Shown: positions 43,661 to 53,580, counted from the stretch's first letter. The stretch is 64,000 nucleotides of DNA from Lachnospiraceae bacterium (GCA_016286555.1 JAEETA010000002.1:62001-126000), one strand, 5' to 3'. Numbers and translations are program-made. Notes: generated by a model from the sequence alone, not told the origin.

Positions 43661-44539
43661 TCATTCAATGTTCTGGATCTGCTCGCGAACCTTCTCAATC
43701 TCCGTCTTCAGCTCGATGCCCCGATTGGAGATTTCCAGATCCGTGGTCTTGGACAGGGTGGTATTGGCCTCCCGGTTCATTTCCTGGGTAATGAAGTCCA
43801 GCTTACGGCCGATGCTGCCGCCGTCCGTGAGTTCCTTCTTCATGCCGTTAATATGGCTCTTCAGACGGACGATTTCCTCGTCCACGCAGACCTTGTCGGC
43901 AAAAACCGTCACCTCTGTCAGGAGTCTGCCCTCATCCACCTGGGTGTCTCCCAGGATTTCCCGGACTCTGGTCTGGATCCGCTCACGGTACTCGGTAACG
44001 ATCTGGGGAGAACGCTCCTCGATAAAGGCCACGTGCCCGGCGATGGTATCCAGCTTCCCCAGCAGATCTTCCTTCAGGCGCTCGCCCTCGGCTTCACGGG
44101 TTTTGACAAATCCTTCCGCAGCGATGTCCACTGCTTTTTTCAGAGCCTTCCAGAGCTCTTCCTCGTCGGTCTCCTCCTCTTCCATCACCAGCACATCCGG
44201 CATGGAAGCCAGCTTGGCAACCCGGACATCATTCTCCAGGCCGAAATCCTCGCTCATCTGCTTCATGTAGGAAAGATACTCCTCCGCCACCTCCTTATGA
44301 TAGGTAATACGGCTGGAAGATTCCCCCAGGTTCTCGTAGGTCACGTACACATCCACTTTTCCGCGGGAAATGTAATTCTTCAGTTCCTGACGGATGGCGG
44401 ATTCAAAGAAGTTCAGGCTCTTGGGTAGCTTAACGTTCATGTCCAGGTAACGGTGGTTGACGCTTTTGAGCTCAACCGTGAATTTCAGATTGTTCTCCGT
44501 CACCTCGCCGCGGCCGAAGCCGGTCATACTTTTGATCAT
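43661..44539 (-). CDS. yicC: YicC family endoribonuclease-like protein
   Basis: The 292-residue protein matches the YicC family over its full length: MIKSMTGFGRGE at the start, ELKSVNHRYLDMNVKLP, and the C-terminal DUF1732 domain with GRKLDFITQEMNREANTTLSKTTD. Members are linked to RNA turnover and stationary-phase survival, and an endoribonuclease activity has been described for some. It heads the operon yicC-gmk-rpoZ-rimO-pgsA-cinA. The BspA-like gene upstream ends 44 bases before it. Confidence 0.93.
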   Translation of the reverse strand: MIKSMTGFGRGEVTENNLKFTVELKSVNHRYLDMNVKLPKSLNFFESAIRQELKNYISRGKVDVYVTYENLGESSSRITYHKEVAEEYLSYMKQMSEDFGLENDVRVAKLASMPDVLVMEEEETDEEELWKALKKAVDIAAEGFVKTREAEGERLKEDLLGKLDTIAGHVAFIEERSPQIVTEYRERIQTRVREILGDTQVDEGRLLTEVTVFADKVCVDEEIVRLKSHINGMKKELTDGGSIGRKLDFITQEMNREANTTLSKTTDLEISNRGIELKTEIEKVREQIQNIE

Positions 44540-44583
44540 GATCTTTTCGATCCTTTCTTCGCAGGCTTATGTTCTTCGCGGCT

Positions 44584-46365
44584 CTACAGTCCGAAGGATG
44601 CCAGCATATTTCTGAATTCCAGGGACTGGGTAAATCCGTAGATCACACTCTCCTTGCTCTCCCCCTTTTCCAGACGGTAGAGCCAGTGATAGATCTCCGC
44701 AGTGTCAGGGGTTCTGTCAAAGAGGCCTTCGTACAGATCCGTGATAAACTCCACATCGGTGCGGTTCCGGTTCTGATACTCGGGAGACATGTAGAAACTG
44801 TAGGCAGCCACATCCTCAACGGACACCTCACCAGCCATGATTTTCTCGGTCCACATGTAGACGCCCCATTCCTCGCCTTCACGGTTCAGGGCCACCAGAT
44901 ACATGCGACGGATAAAATCGATTACCTTATCCCGGTACACGGTATCATCCGTCTCCAGATCATCGGGAGTCAGATCCATCTGTCCCTGCCGAATCCCGTA
45001 ATCCGCACAGGTATTGGCAAACTCTGCGGAATTAATGAATCCTGCCAGGATCACTTTGCGCTTGGATCCCTTGTTCAGCATGTCCAGCCAGTGCTCATAG
45101 CCCGCCTGATCAGGCTCTCTTGCAAAAAAGACACGGTAGAGCAATGCCACAAAGTCGGGGTTCGGCAGGTTCCGGTTCAGGAACTCCTGGCTCAGGATAA
45201 ATCCCGCGCCCACGCCGGCACCATCGATGGCATCGTCCATCAAGAGTTTTACCCAGTTCTCATAACCCACTGCATCGTAATCACGGTTCAGAGCGATGTG
45301 ATACATCCGGGCGATAAAGGCTCTGATCCAGGCTTCCCTTGCACTCTCATCTCCGGGGATCACCAGATGCTTGGAATCTCCCAGGTTCATAGGCAGCTTC
45401 TTGTACTCCCGTTTCTGTGCATCCACCAGGGTCACAGGCAGATCGATGTCCACCGTCAGGTTGATGGGAGTATCCACACTCACCATGCCGAGGCAGTTGG
45501 TAAACATGTTGGAGCCGTTGAAGTTCCCGCTCATGTCCCAGGTCTGCAGGTAGAAGCGCTCGATCTTGCTGCAGTTGTAGAACATGGCGCTGCTTTTGGT
45601 CACATTGTTCAGATTCAGGCAGGTAAGATCCATGCTCGTCAGGGAGCCGCAACCGTTGAACATATCCACGGTGGAGACCACTCGGGAGGTATCGATGCCG
45701 CCCCAGTTGATGGACTGCAATGCCGCACAGCCCTTAAACATGCTGTGGAAATCCTGGGCCGAAGAAGTGTCCAGTCCCGTAAAATCCACCTCTGCCAGAT
45801 GGATACAGTTGGTGAACATATCACTAAAATTCTGAACGCCGCTGGTGTTCAGACCGCTGAGATCCACACTTGTCAATCCCGTGCAGCCGTGGAACAGGTG
45901 GGTACAGGAAATGGCCTTTACTCCGGGTTCAAAGGAGATCTTCGAAACACGGTTGCCCCACATGGAAGCGGAGTTGGAATTGTTCTTGATCTGGGTATAG
46001 TAGACGATATCATTGACTCTGGCGTAAGCAGGAACCACAACATCCAGAGACTGACCGGTGTACTTCGTAACGGTGATAGAGTTATCAATGCTGTTTAAGG
46101 TATAGACAAAATCATACTGCCAGACGGTATTGGCTTCAGAGACCGTGATATCCTCGACCTCGCCGGGATCCTCTGCGGGCAGCTCGTCCTCATCGAAATC
46201 AACCTCAGGCAGGTCCTCGCCTACAGGAAGCTCCTCTTCTTCGAAGACCTCTCCGCCGGATATTTCCTCCGCATGTACTCTCATGGCGCCTGGCACAAGC
46301 AAACAAAGCATCGCCGCCGATGCCATTACCACAGCTGTCTTTTCCCAAAGTCTGCCGATCCGCAT
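44584..46365 (-). CDS. Secreted BspA/DUF285 repeat protein with two DUF4214 domains
   Basis: The 593-residue protein has a signal peptide (VVMASAAMLCLLVPGAMRVHA), an acidic linker to about residue 65, then BspA-type (DUF285) leucine-rich-like repeats at about 105-275, each with MFxxCxxL and VDLSGLNTS-type blocks. Two DUF4214 domains follow at about 330-450 and 470-593, with repeated FxxxLYRVFFAREPDQAGYEHW-like cores. DUF285 repeats occur in surface adhesins, and DUF4214 domains in secreted or surface-layer proteins. No sortase motif or transmembrane anchor is seen, so attachment is unclear. GGAGGATAAAAC precedes the ATG. Confidence 0.85.
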   Translation of the reverse strand: MRIGRLWEKTAVVMASAAMLCLLVPGAMRVHAEEISGGEVFEEEELPVGEDLPEVDFDEDELPAEDPGEVEDITVSEANTVWQYDFVYTLNSIDNSITVTKYTGQSLDVVVPAYARVNDIVYYTQIKNNSNSASMWGNRVSKISFEPGVKAISCTHLFHGCTGLTSVDLSGLNTSGVQNFSDMFTNCIHLAEVDFTGLDTSSAQDFHSMFKGCAALQSINWGGIDTSRVVSTVDMFNGCGSLTSMDLTCLNLNNVTKSSAMFYNCSKIERFYLQTWDMSGNFNGSNMFTNCLGMVSVDTPINLTVDIDLPVTLVDAQKREYKKLPMNLGDSKHLVIPGDESAREAWIRAFIARMYHIALNRDYDAVGYENWVKLLMDDAIDGAGVGAGFILSQEFLNRNLPNPDFVALLYRVFFAREPDQAGYEHWLDMLNKGSKRKVILAGFINSAEFANTCADYGIRQGQMDLTPDDLETDDTVYRDKVIDFIRRMYLVALNREGEEWGVYMWTEKIMAGEVSVEDVAAYSFYMSPEYQNRNRTDVEFITDLYEGLFDRTPDTAEIYHWLYRLEKGESKESVIYGFTQSLEFRNMLASFGL

Positions 46366-46465
46366 GTTTTATCCTCCGCCGAATAACCGCAGGCAAATGC
46401 CTGCAATCCGATATATTTTACCATTTTATAAGAAAAATTTCAATGAAGGGGCAGGCGCGGGGCAC

Positions 46466-46505
46466 CAAATCAGAAAAGGGAGCAGGCAAAATGCCTGCTC
46501 CCTTT
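46466..46505 (-). terminator. Intrinsic terminator of the cold-shock gene
   Basis: A 14-bp perfect stem (AAAGGGAGCAGGCA at 46475-46488 with 46492-46505) and a 3-base loop are followed on the transcribed strand by TCTGATTTGG. A close relative of this stem is found at 50849-50875. Confidence 0.75.
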
Positions 46506-46574
46506 GGTGTCTGGTTCTAGTTCGATATTACAAATCTATCTATAGCCAAACGCGGTAACGCTCCGAACCGGTTC

Positions 46575-46787
46575 TTAGCGAACTACGGTTACGTTGACAG
46601 CGCGCTCCTTGCCCTTCTGCTCATCTACCTCGATGTCGAAGGTGACGGTTGCGCCCTCGTCCAGAGTCTTATAGCCATCGGAGTTGATGCCGGAGAAATG
46701 TACGAATACATCCTTGCCATCAGCCTCGCTGGTGATGAAACCATAACCCTTCTGTGCGTTGAACCACTTTACAGTACCCTTGTTCAT
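46575..46787 (-). CDS. Cold-shock protein, CspA family
   Basis: The 70-residue protein is a single cold-shock domain that binds single-stranded RNA and melts secondary structure. RNP1 is seen as KGYGFIT and RNP2 as VFVHFS, with the usual WFNAQKG start. AAGGAGG precedes the ATG. It has a sigma-A promoter with perfect spacing and a leader of about 145 bases containing a long-range 12-bp stem, a layout known for temperature-controlled csp mRNAs. Confidence 0.97.
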   Translation of the reverse strand: MNKGTVKWFNAQKGYGFITSEADGKDVFVHFSGINSDGYKTLDEGATVTFDIEVDEQKGKERAVNVTVVR

Positions 46788-46852
46788 TTAGTGCCTCCTT
46801 GAAAAAATGGGCTGAGCCCGTTAGTGAAATGGTACCCTGTTTGAAAGAAAAA

Positions 46853-46910
46853 ACTCACATATTTCTGTAAATCATCATGGACAAACAATGACCTACAAAA
46901 ATATGTGAGT
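46853..46910 (-). promoter_or_regulatory. Structured leader of the cold-shock mRNA
   Basis: A perfect 12-bp stem (ACTCACATATTT at 46853-46864 with 46899-46910) encloses a 34-base loop in the 5' untranslated leader, 66 bases before the start codon. AU-rich long stems of this kind can respond to temperature, as in known csp leaders. Confidence 0.55.
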
Positions 46911-46938
46911 TCAATGCTTTCAATCAGAATACGCGTTG

Positions 46939-46967
46939 ATAATATCATCTGCGTGGGGCGGTGTCAA
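46939..46967 (-). promoter_or_regulatory. Sigma-A promoter of the cold-shock gene
   Basis: The minus strand carries TTGACA (46962-46967), a 17-base spacer and TATTAT (46939-46944), a near-consensus promoter giving a leader of roughly 145 bases. Confidence 0.88.
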
Positions 46968-47006
46968 CAAAATTCGCCAAAATCTTGTATTTTGAACAAG
47001 AAACTC

Positions 47007-47034
47007 TTGCAATTTAAAAAAACGGTGTTATATT
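47007..47034 (+). promoter_or_regulatory. Candidate clpB promoter
   Basis: TTGCAA (47007-47012), a 16-base spacer and TATATT (47029-47034) lie about 46 bases before clpB. No CIRCE element or CtsR heptad repeat was seen around it. Confidence 0.55.
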
Positions 47035-47079
47035 TGATATAGAACAAATGAAAAATGCTTTCGAAGGGAGGCAAGTACC

Positions 47080-49680
47080 ATGAATGTTCAAAAGTTTACA
47101 CAGAAATCCATCGAGGCCGTGAACGGATGTGAGAAACTGGCCTATGAATACGGAAACCAGGAGCTGGTTCAGGAGCATTTGCTGGTCAGCCTGCTGGAAC
47201 TGGAGGACAGTCTGATCCTGAAGCTGGCGGAGAAAATGGAGATCGATACCGACCATCTGAGAGCAAGGGCCAAGGAATATCTGAGCAGATGCGTGAAGGT
47301 CCAGGGCGGACAGATGCACATGGGCCAGGATCTGAATAAGGTCCTGATCAGCGCCGAGGATGAGGCGAAGGCCATGGGAGACGAGTATGTATCCGTGGAG
47401 CACCTCTTCCTTTCCATGCTGCGCTATCCCAGCAAAACAATGAAGGAGTTTTTCCAGGAATATGCCATCACCAGAGAACGCTTCCTGCAGGCACTGTCCA
47501 CGGTCCGCGGCAATCAGCGGGTGACCAGTGACAATCCGGAGGCCACCTATGACACGCTGGAAAAATACGGCGAAGATCTGGTGGAGAAGGCCAGAGCCCA
47601 GAAAATGGATCCAGTCATCGGCAGAGATTCCGAGATCCGCAACATCATCCGGATCCTCTCCCGCAAGACGAAGAACAATCCCGTCCTCATCGGTGAGCCC
47701 GGCGTGGGCAAGACTGCCGTAGTAGAAGGACTGGCACAGCGTATCGTTCGCGGTGACGTGCCGGAGAATCTGAAGGATAAATCCATCTTTTCCCTGGATA
47801 TGGGAGCCCTGGTTGCGGGCGCCAAATACCGTGGTGAATTCGAGGAGCGTCTGAAGGCTGTGCTGGAGGATGTGAAGAACAGCGACGGACAGATCATCCT
47901 CTTCATCGATGAGCTGCACACCATTGTTGGTGCGGGTAAGACGGACGGTGCCCTGGATGCGGGGAATATGTTAAAGCCCATGCTGGCGAGAGGCGAGCTT
48001 CACTGCATCGGTGCCACCACACTGGACGAGTACAGACAGTACGTGGAGAAGGATGCTGCACTGGAGCGTCGTTTCCAGCCTGTTATGGTGGACGAGCCCA
48101 CGGTGGAGGATACCATCTCCATTCTGAGAGGATTGAAGGAACGTTACGAGGTGTACCACGGTGTGAAGATCATGGATAATGCCCTGGTCAGCGCCGCTGT
48201 GCTCTCCGACCGCTACATCTCCGACCGTTTTCTGCCGGATAAGGCCATCGACCTGGTGGATGAAGCCTGCGCCCTGATCAAGACAGAGATGAACTCCATG
48301 CCCACCGAGCTGGACGAGCTGAGCCGTAAGATCACCCAGCTGGAGATCGAGGAGACAGCTCTGAAAAAGGAAGAGGACAAGCTCAGTCAGGAGCGCCTGG
48401 AAGATCTGCGCAAGGATCTGGCAGAGCTGAAGGAGCAGTTCGAGTCCAAGAAAGCCCGCTGGGATCTGGAGAAGGCTTCCGTGGATCATTTGAGTGCTCT
48501 GCGGGAAGAGATCGATTCCGTAAACAATGAGATCCAGATCGCACAGCGCGACGGCAACCTGGAGAAGGCCGCAGAGCTTAGCTACGGCAAGTTGCCGCAA
48601 CTTAGAAAACAGCTGGAAGAGGAGGAGGATCGTGTGGCTGCCGCCGAGGACAGCGACGAGCGCCTGGTGCATGAGAAGGTTTCCGATGAGGAGATTGCGA
48701 AGATCATTTCCCGCTGGACCGGTATCCCCATTGCAAAGCTGACGGAGTCCGAGCGCAGCAAGACATTGCACCTGGATGAGGAACTGCACCGCAGAGTCAT
48801 GGGTCAGGACGAGGCTGTCACGAAGGTGACGGAGGCTATCATCCGCTCGAAGGCAGGCATCAAGGATCCTTCCAAGCCCATCGGGTCCTTCCTGTTCCTG
48901 GGACCCACCGGTGTGGGTAAAACGGAACTGGCCAAGAGTCTGGCAGCTTCCCTCTTTGATGACGAGAACAATATGGTCCGTATCGATATGAGCGAGTACA
49001 TGGAGAAATTCTCCGTATCCCGCCTTATCGGAGCGCCTCCCGGATATGTGGGTTACGAGGAGGGAGGTCAGCTGACGGAGGCTGTGCGGCGTAAGCCTTA
49101 CAGTGTGGTGCTCTTCGACGAGATCGAGAAGGCACATCCCGATGTGTTTAACGTGCTCCTGCAGATCCTGGATGACGGTCGTGTCACCGATTCCCAGGGA
49201 CGAACTGTGGACTTTAAGAATACGATCCTGATCATGACTTCCAATATCGGTGCCCAGTATCTGCTGGATGGCATCGATGAGAACGGTGAGATCGAGCCCT
49301 CCGCAGCGGATGCGGTAATGGGCGATCTGCGTGCTCATTTCCGCCCCGAGTTCCTGAACCGTCTGGATGAGACCATTCTCTTTAAACCTCTGACGAAAGA
49401 GAATCTCTCCGGTATTGTTCAGCTCATTGTAAAGGATCTGAACCGCCGCCTGGAGGAGCGGGACATCGATATCGAGCTGACGGATGCGGCTACGGAGCTG
49501 ATCACCAATGAGGCCTATGATCCCGTGTACGGTGCCCGCCCGCTGAAGAGATATGTACAGAAGCATGTGGAGACCCTTTCCGCAAGACTGATCCTGGAAG
49601 ATCGGGTCGGCGAAGGAGATACGATCCTCATTGACGCAAAAGATGGTATACTTACGGGTGAGGTGGTAAAAAACGGATAA
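47080..49680 (+). CDS. clpB: Chaperone ATPase ClpB
   Basis: ClpB is a hexameric disaggregase that threads aggregated proteins with help from DnaK. The 866 residues show the Clp N-domain (residues 1-145), the first AAA module with GEPGVGKT at 205-212 and a Walker B FIDELHT, the ClpB-specific middle coiled coil (about 405-525), and the second module with GPTGVGKT at 608-615 and [11 protein letters not shown]. No IGF/IGL-type ClpP loop was noted. GGGAGGCAAGTACC precedes the ATG. It is followed after 25 bases by an acyltransferase gene on the same strand. Confidence 0.98.
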   Translation: MNVQKFTQKSIEAVNGCEKLAYEYGNQELVQEHLLVSLLELEDSLILKLAEKMEIDTDHLRARAKEYLSRCVKVQGGQMHMGQDLNKVLISAEDEAKAMGDEYVSVEHLFLSMLRYPSKTMKEFFQEYAITRERFLQALSTVRGNQRVTSDNPEATYDTLEKYGEDLVEKARAQKMDPVIGRDSEIRNIIRILSRKTKNNPVLIGEPGVGKTAVVEGLAQRIVRGDVPENLKDKSIFSLDMGALVAGAKYRGEFEERLKAVLEDVKNSDGQIILFIDELHTIVGAGKTDGALDAGNMLKPMLARGELHCIGATTLDEYRQYVEKDAALERRFQPVMVDEPTVEDTISILRGLKERYEVYHGVKIMDNALVSAAVLSDRYISDRFLPDKAIDLVDEACALIKTEMNSMPTELDELSRKITQLEIEETALKKEEDKLSQERLEDLRKDLAELKEQFESKKARWDLEKASVDHLSALREEIDSVNNEIQIAQRDGNLEKAAELSYGKLPQLRKQLEEEEDRVAAAEDSDERLVHEKVSDEEIAKIISRWTGIPIAKLTESERSKTLHLDEELHRRVMGQDEAVTKVTEAIIRSKAGIKDPSKPIGSFLFLGPTGVGKTELAKSLAASLFDDENNMVRIDMSEYMEKFSVSRLIGAPPGYVGYEEGGQLTEAVRRKPYSVVLFDEIEKAHPDVFNVLLQILDDGRVTDSQGRTVDFKNTILIMTSNIGAQYLLDGIDENGEIEPSAADAVMGDLRAHFRPEFLNRLDETILFKPLTKENLSGIVQLIVKDLNRRLEERDIDIELTDAATELITNEAYDPVYGARPLKRYVQKHVETLSARLILEDRVGEGDTILIDAKDGILTGEVVKNG

Positions 49681-49705
49681 CCGTTTTGCCTGACGAGGGA
49701 CTGAG

Positions 49706-50821
49706 ATGAAGCGTATCAGCAACCTGAATTACATCCGTGGGATTTCCGCGATCTTTGTGTTTCTGTTTCATATGTACGTGGTGCTGGAGATCAGTTACGG
49801 CGGACTGAATTTCATTGTATGGCAGTCCACCTACTGGATGACCACCTTCTTTCTTCTGTCCGGATTTGTGATCCACTACACCTACCGGGAGAAAGCGCTT
49901 GATTCCAGAGAAACGCTTCTCGGGTATGTGAAAAAGAGGTTCTTAGGCCTTTATCCCCTCTATGTACTGGTTTGGATCGTGTATTATTTTTGGGGCTATG
50001 AGTCCGACGGACTGAAGGCTGACGTGGTCACCTTCCCGGCACAGGTCACCATGCTCTTCGGCTACAGACATTACCAGTGGAGGGTTAACGGCGGCGCCTG
50101 GTTTATGGGTGTCATCTTCCTCTGCTACCTGCTCTATCCGCTGCTCAGACTCTATGTCAGGCAGCTGAAGAAGAAGGAAGTCATCGCGCTGGCAGTGCTG
50201 ATGTGGATCCTGAACGGTGCGGCGCCTTTTGTGGGCAGATATTACGGATTTGCGGTATATAACGAGATTTGCGTCCGGGTATTTGAGTTCATTCTGGGTG
50301 TGTGCCTGGGGGAATTGTACCTGAATCGGGAGAAGCGGACGAACTCCGTTTTATGGCCTGCCTTAAGTGTGGTCTTCTTTGTGGCGGGACTGTATCTGAT
50401 CCGACGTTTCGATCTCTTCGCCGTATCTCAGGAACAGTGTCGGATGAACTGGTTCACCGCTTTGAGCGCGGCATTTATCCTGATGAGTTTTGCGGAGTGT
50501 GAGAATCAGACGATGGTGAAGCTGGCAGAGAGCAGGCCCATTGCTGTTTTGTCCAAGTATTCCCTGGAGCTGTGGATTGCCACCTTCTTTTCCTGTACCA
50601 TCTGCAAGAATTATCTCTGGTTTCATGAGCCTTTTTCTGTCAGTAACGGAGCCAGGATGGCAGTATCCGCAGCGGTTCAGATTGTTTTTGTGGTGATACT
50701 GTCCCTGTACAATCACTACATCAAAAAGTTCCTGGAGCGCATCGGCATCCTGAAGTTTTTCCTGGGGGTGTGTGCCTTTTTCCTGGTGAGTTTTGCCGTG
50801 CGGTTCATCTTCCGCATCTGA
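49706..50821 (+). CDS. Acyltransferase 3 family membrane protein
   Basis: The 371-residue multi-pass membrane protein starts with NLNYIRGISAIFVFLFHMYVV, which has the family's conserved Arg and His, and continues with TYWMTTFFLLSGFVIHYTYR and about ten hydrophobic segments. Such enzymes O-acylate surface sugars or wall polymers. GAGGGACTGAG precedes the ATG. It follows clpB closely, probably by read-through, and ends at a shared bidirectional terminator that marks the boundary to the AT-richer agr block. Confidence 0.88.
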   Translation: MKRISNLNYIRGISAIFVFLFHMYVVLEISYGGLNFIVWQSTYWMTTFFLLSGFVIHYTYREKALDSRETLLGYVKKRFLGLYPLYVLVWIVYYFWGYESDGLKADVVTFPAQVTMLFGYRHYQWRVNGGAWFMGVIFLCYLLYPLLRLYVRQLKKKEVIALAVLMWILNGAAPFVGRYYGFAVYNEICVRVFEFILGVCLGELYLNREKRTNSVLWPALSVVFFVAGLYLIRRFDLFAVSQEQCRMNWFTALSAAFILMSFAECENQTMVKLAESRPIAVLSKYSLELWIATFFSCTICKNYLWFHEPFSVSNGARMAVSAAVQIVFVVILSLYNHYIKKFLERIGILKFFLGVCAFFLVSFAVRFIFRI

Positions 50822-50848
50822 TGTAAGTCCAATTTAACGTTCATGCAA

Positions 50849-50875
50849 AAGGAGCAGGCATTTCGCCTGCTCCTT
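50849..50875. terminator. Bidirectional terminator between the acyltransferase and the agr kinase gene
   Basis: An 11-bp perfect stem (AAGGAGCAGGC at 50849-50859 with 50865-50875) and a 5-base loop lie between two convergent genes. CTTTC follows on the plus strand. Confidence 0.85.
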
Positions 50876-50878
50876 CTT

Positions 50879-52159
50879 TCAAGTTTTCTCTGGAATTATC
50901 ACCGTAGCAATAAAGAAACCCTCCCCGTGCTCTGTCGTGAACATTCCGTTCATTTTATCCACAGTTCTTTTGACGTTCATAATTCCTATCCCATGTGACT
51001 GATCTGATTCGTTTTTTGTAGAAATCAGTCTTCCTCTATAATCAACTATTTTTGTTTCATCGCAAGCATTTTCTATTCGAATGTAAAGAACTCTTTTCTC
51101 GTATCGAATCAAAATGCTGATTAATCGATTATCTCCTTCTATTTCAGTCACTGCTCTGATTGCATTATCCAGAAGATTTCCGATAATGATATTCATTTCA
51201 TATGCAGAGATCCCCACACTATCTGGGACGGCTATCTTTTTTTTCACAAGAATCCCGTTTGCTGCAGCTTCTCGGATCTTATAATTCAATATTCCATCCA
51301 GACCAACAACCCCAGTCGAAACCTGCGGAGTGGCATCCGCCAGTTCCCGCGCAGCGTATCCAATATATTGAAGGATCTCGTCCGTTTTTCCAAGTCTTGC
51401 CAGTTCCCCAATTTCCGCCAGATGATTTTTCATATCATGACGAAGTGACCGGATTTTTCGATCATTTTCCCTACTATCTGTGATCAGTTGCTCATAAGCT
51501 TTGGTCTGCTCTAAAAGAAAGATCTGATCCTTTTCTTTTTGTGCATTGGAAATAAGAGTTTCGTATAGAAAAAAGACCATAAAATCCAGGGACAGAAAAG
51601 TCCCTCCGATAAACAGGCAAGCTTTTTGTGATAATTCCTCCTCGAGTGTTAGTATGATAACCGTTCCGACTCCGGAAAGAAGGATCAAAAGAAGGAAGTA
51701 GAAATGAATTTGCAAAGTCTCTCCATCTCTCAATTGATGGAGCTGCTTTACCAGCAATGCCGATAGAAGAAACAAAATGACAGAGATAATGGATGCCAAA
51801 TAATTTACTGAAGGTTTATCAGACAATTTTGAGAATAGAAAACCCGCAGAAAAATCTACGGCTATACTAACTGCCCACAAAAAGAATGCAAAGAACAGTT
51901 TTTTTCTGCACCCGGCCTTTACAGGAAGTGCTACGATTAAGCAACTTAAAAACGTAGCCACAACATTTATATATACGTTCTGAGCAAGAATATATGCGAT
52001 CAGCGGAATCAGGTAAGCTGCTAAATAGGCAGCACTCCTTTTCCGCTTGCTATCGATATCGTTGGCTAACGGAAGAAAAAAAATCCCGGTATAAAACACC
52101 AAAATTGCTGTTCGAAAGGCTTCTATGACAGCAGAAAACAACATTTCAGATACGTTCAT
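50879..52159 (-). CDS. AgrC-like GHKL sensor histidine kinase
   Basis: The 426-residue protein has six or so N-terminal membrane segments (to about residue 195), then a cytoplasmic kinase of the AgrC/HPK10 type. The phosphoacceptor His lies in RSLRHDMKNHL, the N box is NLLDNAIRAVTE and the G box is QSHGIGIMNVKRTVD. AgrC kinases bind the cyclic peptide signal through the membrane domain. The start used is the ATG at 52159, after GGGGGAC, overlapping the response-regulator gene by 14 bases. It is the last gene of the block before the terminator at 50849-50875. The ligand is probably the peptide encoded at 55621-55758. Confidence 0.92.
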   Translation of the reverse strand: MNVSEMLFSAVIEAFRTAILVFYTGIFFLPLANDIDSKRKRSAAYLAAYLIPLIAYILAQNVYINVVATFLSCLIVALPVKAGCRKKLFFAFFLWAVSIAVDFSAGFLFSKLSDKPSVNYLASIISVILFLLSALLVKQLHQLRDGETLQIHFYFLLLILLSGVGTVIILTLEEELSQKACLFIGGTFLSLDFMVFFLYETLISNAQKEKDQIFLLEQTKAYEQLITDSRENDRKIRSLRHDMKNHLAEIGELARLGKTDEILQYIGYAARELADATPQVSTGVVGLDGILNYKIREAAANGILVKKKIAVPDSVGISAYEMNIIIGNLLDNAIRAVTEIEGDNRLISILIRYEKRVLYIRIENACDETKIVDYRGRLISTKNESDQSHGIGIMNVKRTVDKMNGMFTTEHGEGFFIATVIIPEKT

Positions 52160-52886
52160 CACGCGTCCCCCACATTTCCAAATAGTTCATGATCTTTTTC
52201 TTTGCTTCCTCACGATAAGGAGACGTAATCGAAATAGTTCTTTGATCCATCATAACCACTTCCCGGATCCGATAGGCACTGATATATCTGATATTAATAA
52301 CATAAGATTGGCCGATTCGCATAAAATACTCCGGCATCTTTTCAATTTCGTTTTTCAACTTACCACGAAAAGAGATCAGATTCCCGGAACAAAGATGTAT
52401 TTCCAGATTTTTGTCTTTGCTTTCCAAATACAATATGTCCCCGAAAGGAACAAAACCTGTCATCCCACGTTTCCCATATGTATACTTCTCCGTACCGTCT
52501 GAACAAAAATCAACTAATTTGTCAAGAGTAGCATAAACTCTGCTTTCCGTCATCGGCTTAATCAGAAAATCATACGGGTGAACTTGAAACAACTCCATCG
52601 CATAATTTGTTTTTGACGAGATATAAATAATCTGAAGCTGCTCATTTTTTAAAGATTCTCTAATAAATTTCCCGACCTCAACTCCGTTTGCTCTGGATAA
52701 CTCTATATCCAGAAAGAGAATAGTGGGAATAATCCCTTTCTTCAGATCCGAAATCAGAGATTCACCATCATACCAGACCAGGCACTCCCCCTGAATACAG
52801 TGCCTCTCAAAATAGCCTAAGATCATCTGTTCCATTTGAGAACACACTGTTTTTTCGTCATCGCAGATGCCAATCGTAAAATACAT
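52146..52886 (-). CDS. AgrA-like LytTR response regulator
   Basis: The 246-residue protein has a receiver domain (ICDDEKTVCSQMEQMILG at the N-terminus, phosphorylation-site region ILFLDIELSRANGVEVGKFIR, and IIYISSKTNYAMELFQ). A C-terminal LytTR DNA-binding domain follows (GDILYLESKDKNLEIH, FMRIGQSYVINIRYI). LytTR regulators bind pairs of 9-bp direct repeats one to two helical turns apart. The start used is the ATG at 52886, with AGGGGGC upstream; the frame stays open 90 bases further but those codons do not look like a receiver. It overlaps the kinase gene, and agrB is 99 bases upstream. Confidence 0.94.
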   Translation of the reverse strand: MYFTIGICDDEKTVCSQMEQMILGYFERHCIQGECLVWYDGESLISDLKKGIIPTILFLDIELSRANGVEVGKFIRESLKNEQLQIIYISSKTNYAMELFQVHPYDFLIKPMTESRVYATLDKLVDFCSDGTEKYTYGKRGMTGFVPFGDILYLESKDKNLEIHLCSGNLISFRGKLKNEIEKMPEYFMRIGQSYVINIRYISAYRIREVVMMDQRTISITSPYREEAKKKIMNYLEMWGTRDERI

Positions 52887-52985
52887 TTTGAAGCCCCCTA
52901 ACAACAGTATCATAATCCATTTGAAGTGCTTGATACCTAGAAAACGTAGATGCTGATAATGCCCTGTAGGCCGCATTTTGGTAAA

Positions 52986-53543
52986 TCAGTTGTTCTTCAA
53001 ATGCCGATCATAAACCTTATTTTGTAGTTCTCCTAGAATCAGTAATACCATCTCTACACCCACACAGCAAACCAGAACAAAGGAATCGTCTGTTCTCCTT
53101 GTAATACTCAGTCCCAAAAATACCACTAAGTAAACCAGCAATATTGCTCCAGTGCGGATTCTGAAAATCTCTTTTTCCTCCGCTGTAAGTCGATTCTCGG
53201 AATTGTCAACCGGCATCAGCCATAGAATAAATCCGATAGAAAAGACGAAAATCAAAAACTGGAAATATATTGACAGATGAACTGTCTTAAAGAGCCATAG
53301 GACGATCACAAAAATCATAGCAGACACGAAAGCACAGCCTTTCCTTGTTCTCATATGAAAACCGCCGGCATTTTGCCTTAACGGAAATAAAATCAGGCAA
53401 AAAGCCATGCCTTTACCGATTTCGCGAAATAGGCCGGCGATAATGGTGGCTACCAGCATACCAAATATCATGGATTTTACCATTTCTTTCCCAAAAAAAT
53501 ATATTTCTTTTTGCTCATCTATTGTCATATCATCAAATTCCAT
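52986..53543 (-). CDS. agrB: AgrB-like propeptide-processing membrane peptidase
   Basis: AgrB cuts AgrD at its C-terminal side and forms the thiolactone. The protein has about five hydrophobic segments and the family's active-site block LRQNAGGFHMRTRKGC. The catalytic His and Cys are seven residues apart, as in staphylococcal AgrB. The N-terminal part (TIDEQKEIYFFGKEMV) matches the usual IYxxGxE pattern. The start chosen is the ATG at 53543 (185 residues); a TTG at 53588 would begin inside a terminator hairpin. The AgrD-like precursor is not next to it but about 2 kb upstream, which is unusual. Confidence 0.88.
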   Translation of the reverse strand: MEFDDMTIDEQKEIYFFGKEMVKSMIFGMLVATIIAGLFREIGKGMAFCLILFPLRQNAGGFHMRTRKGCAFVSAMIFVIVLWLFKTVHLSIYFQFLIFVFSIGFILWLMPVDNSENRLTAEEKEIFRIRTGAILLVYLVVFLGLSITRRTDDSFVLVCCVGVEMVLLILGELQNKVYDRHLKNN

Positions 53544-53580
53544 TTTTCCATACCAGCCTTTCCCCAACTGAAAACAACCG

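Noticed and set aside
46980..47079. CIRCE or CtsR operator at clpB
   Set aside because: Neither the TTAGCACTC inverted repeat nor tandem GGTCAAA-type heptads is present. A short CTTGT/ACAAG inverted repeat near 46984-47000 is too weak to call.
47971..49722. 583-codon minus-strand open frame opposite clpB
   Set aside because: It is an antisense shadow of the strongly biased clpB codons, with a Leu, Gln and His-rich product and no family resemblance.
52886..52986. The usual place for agrD, directly after agrB
   Set aside because: All frames were read. The only open stretch is an in-frame extension of the response regulator, and a 20-codon frame starting MDYDTVV has no Cys-containing core or QP/EP tail. 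The AgrD-like gene at 55621-55758 fits far better.
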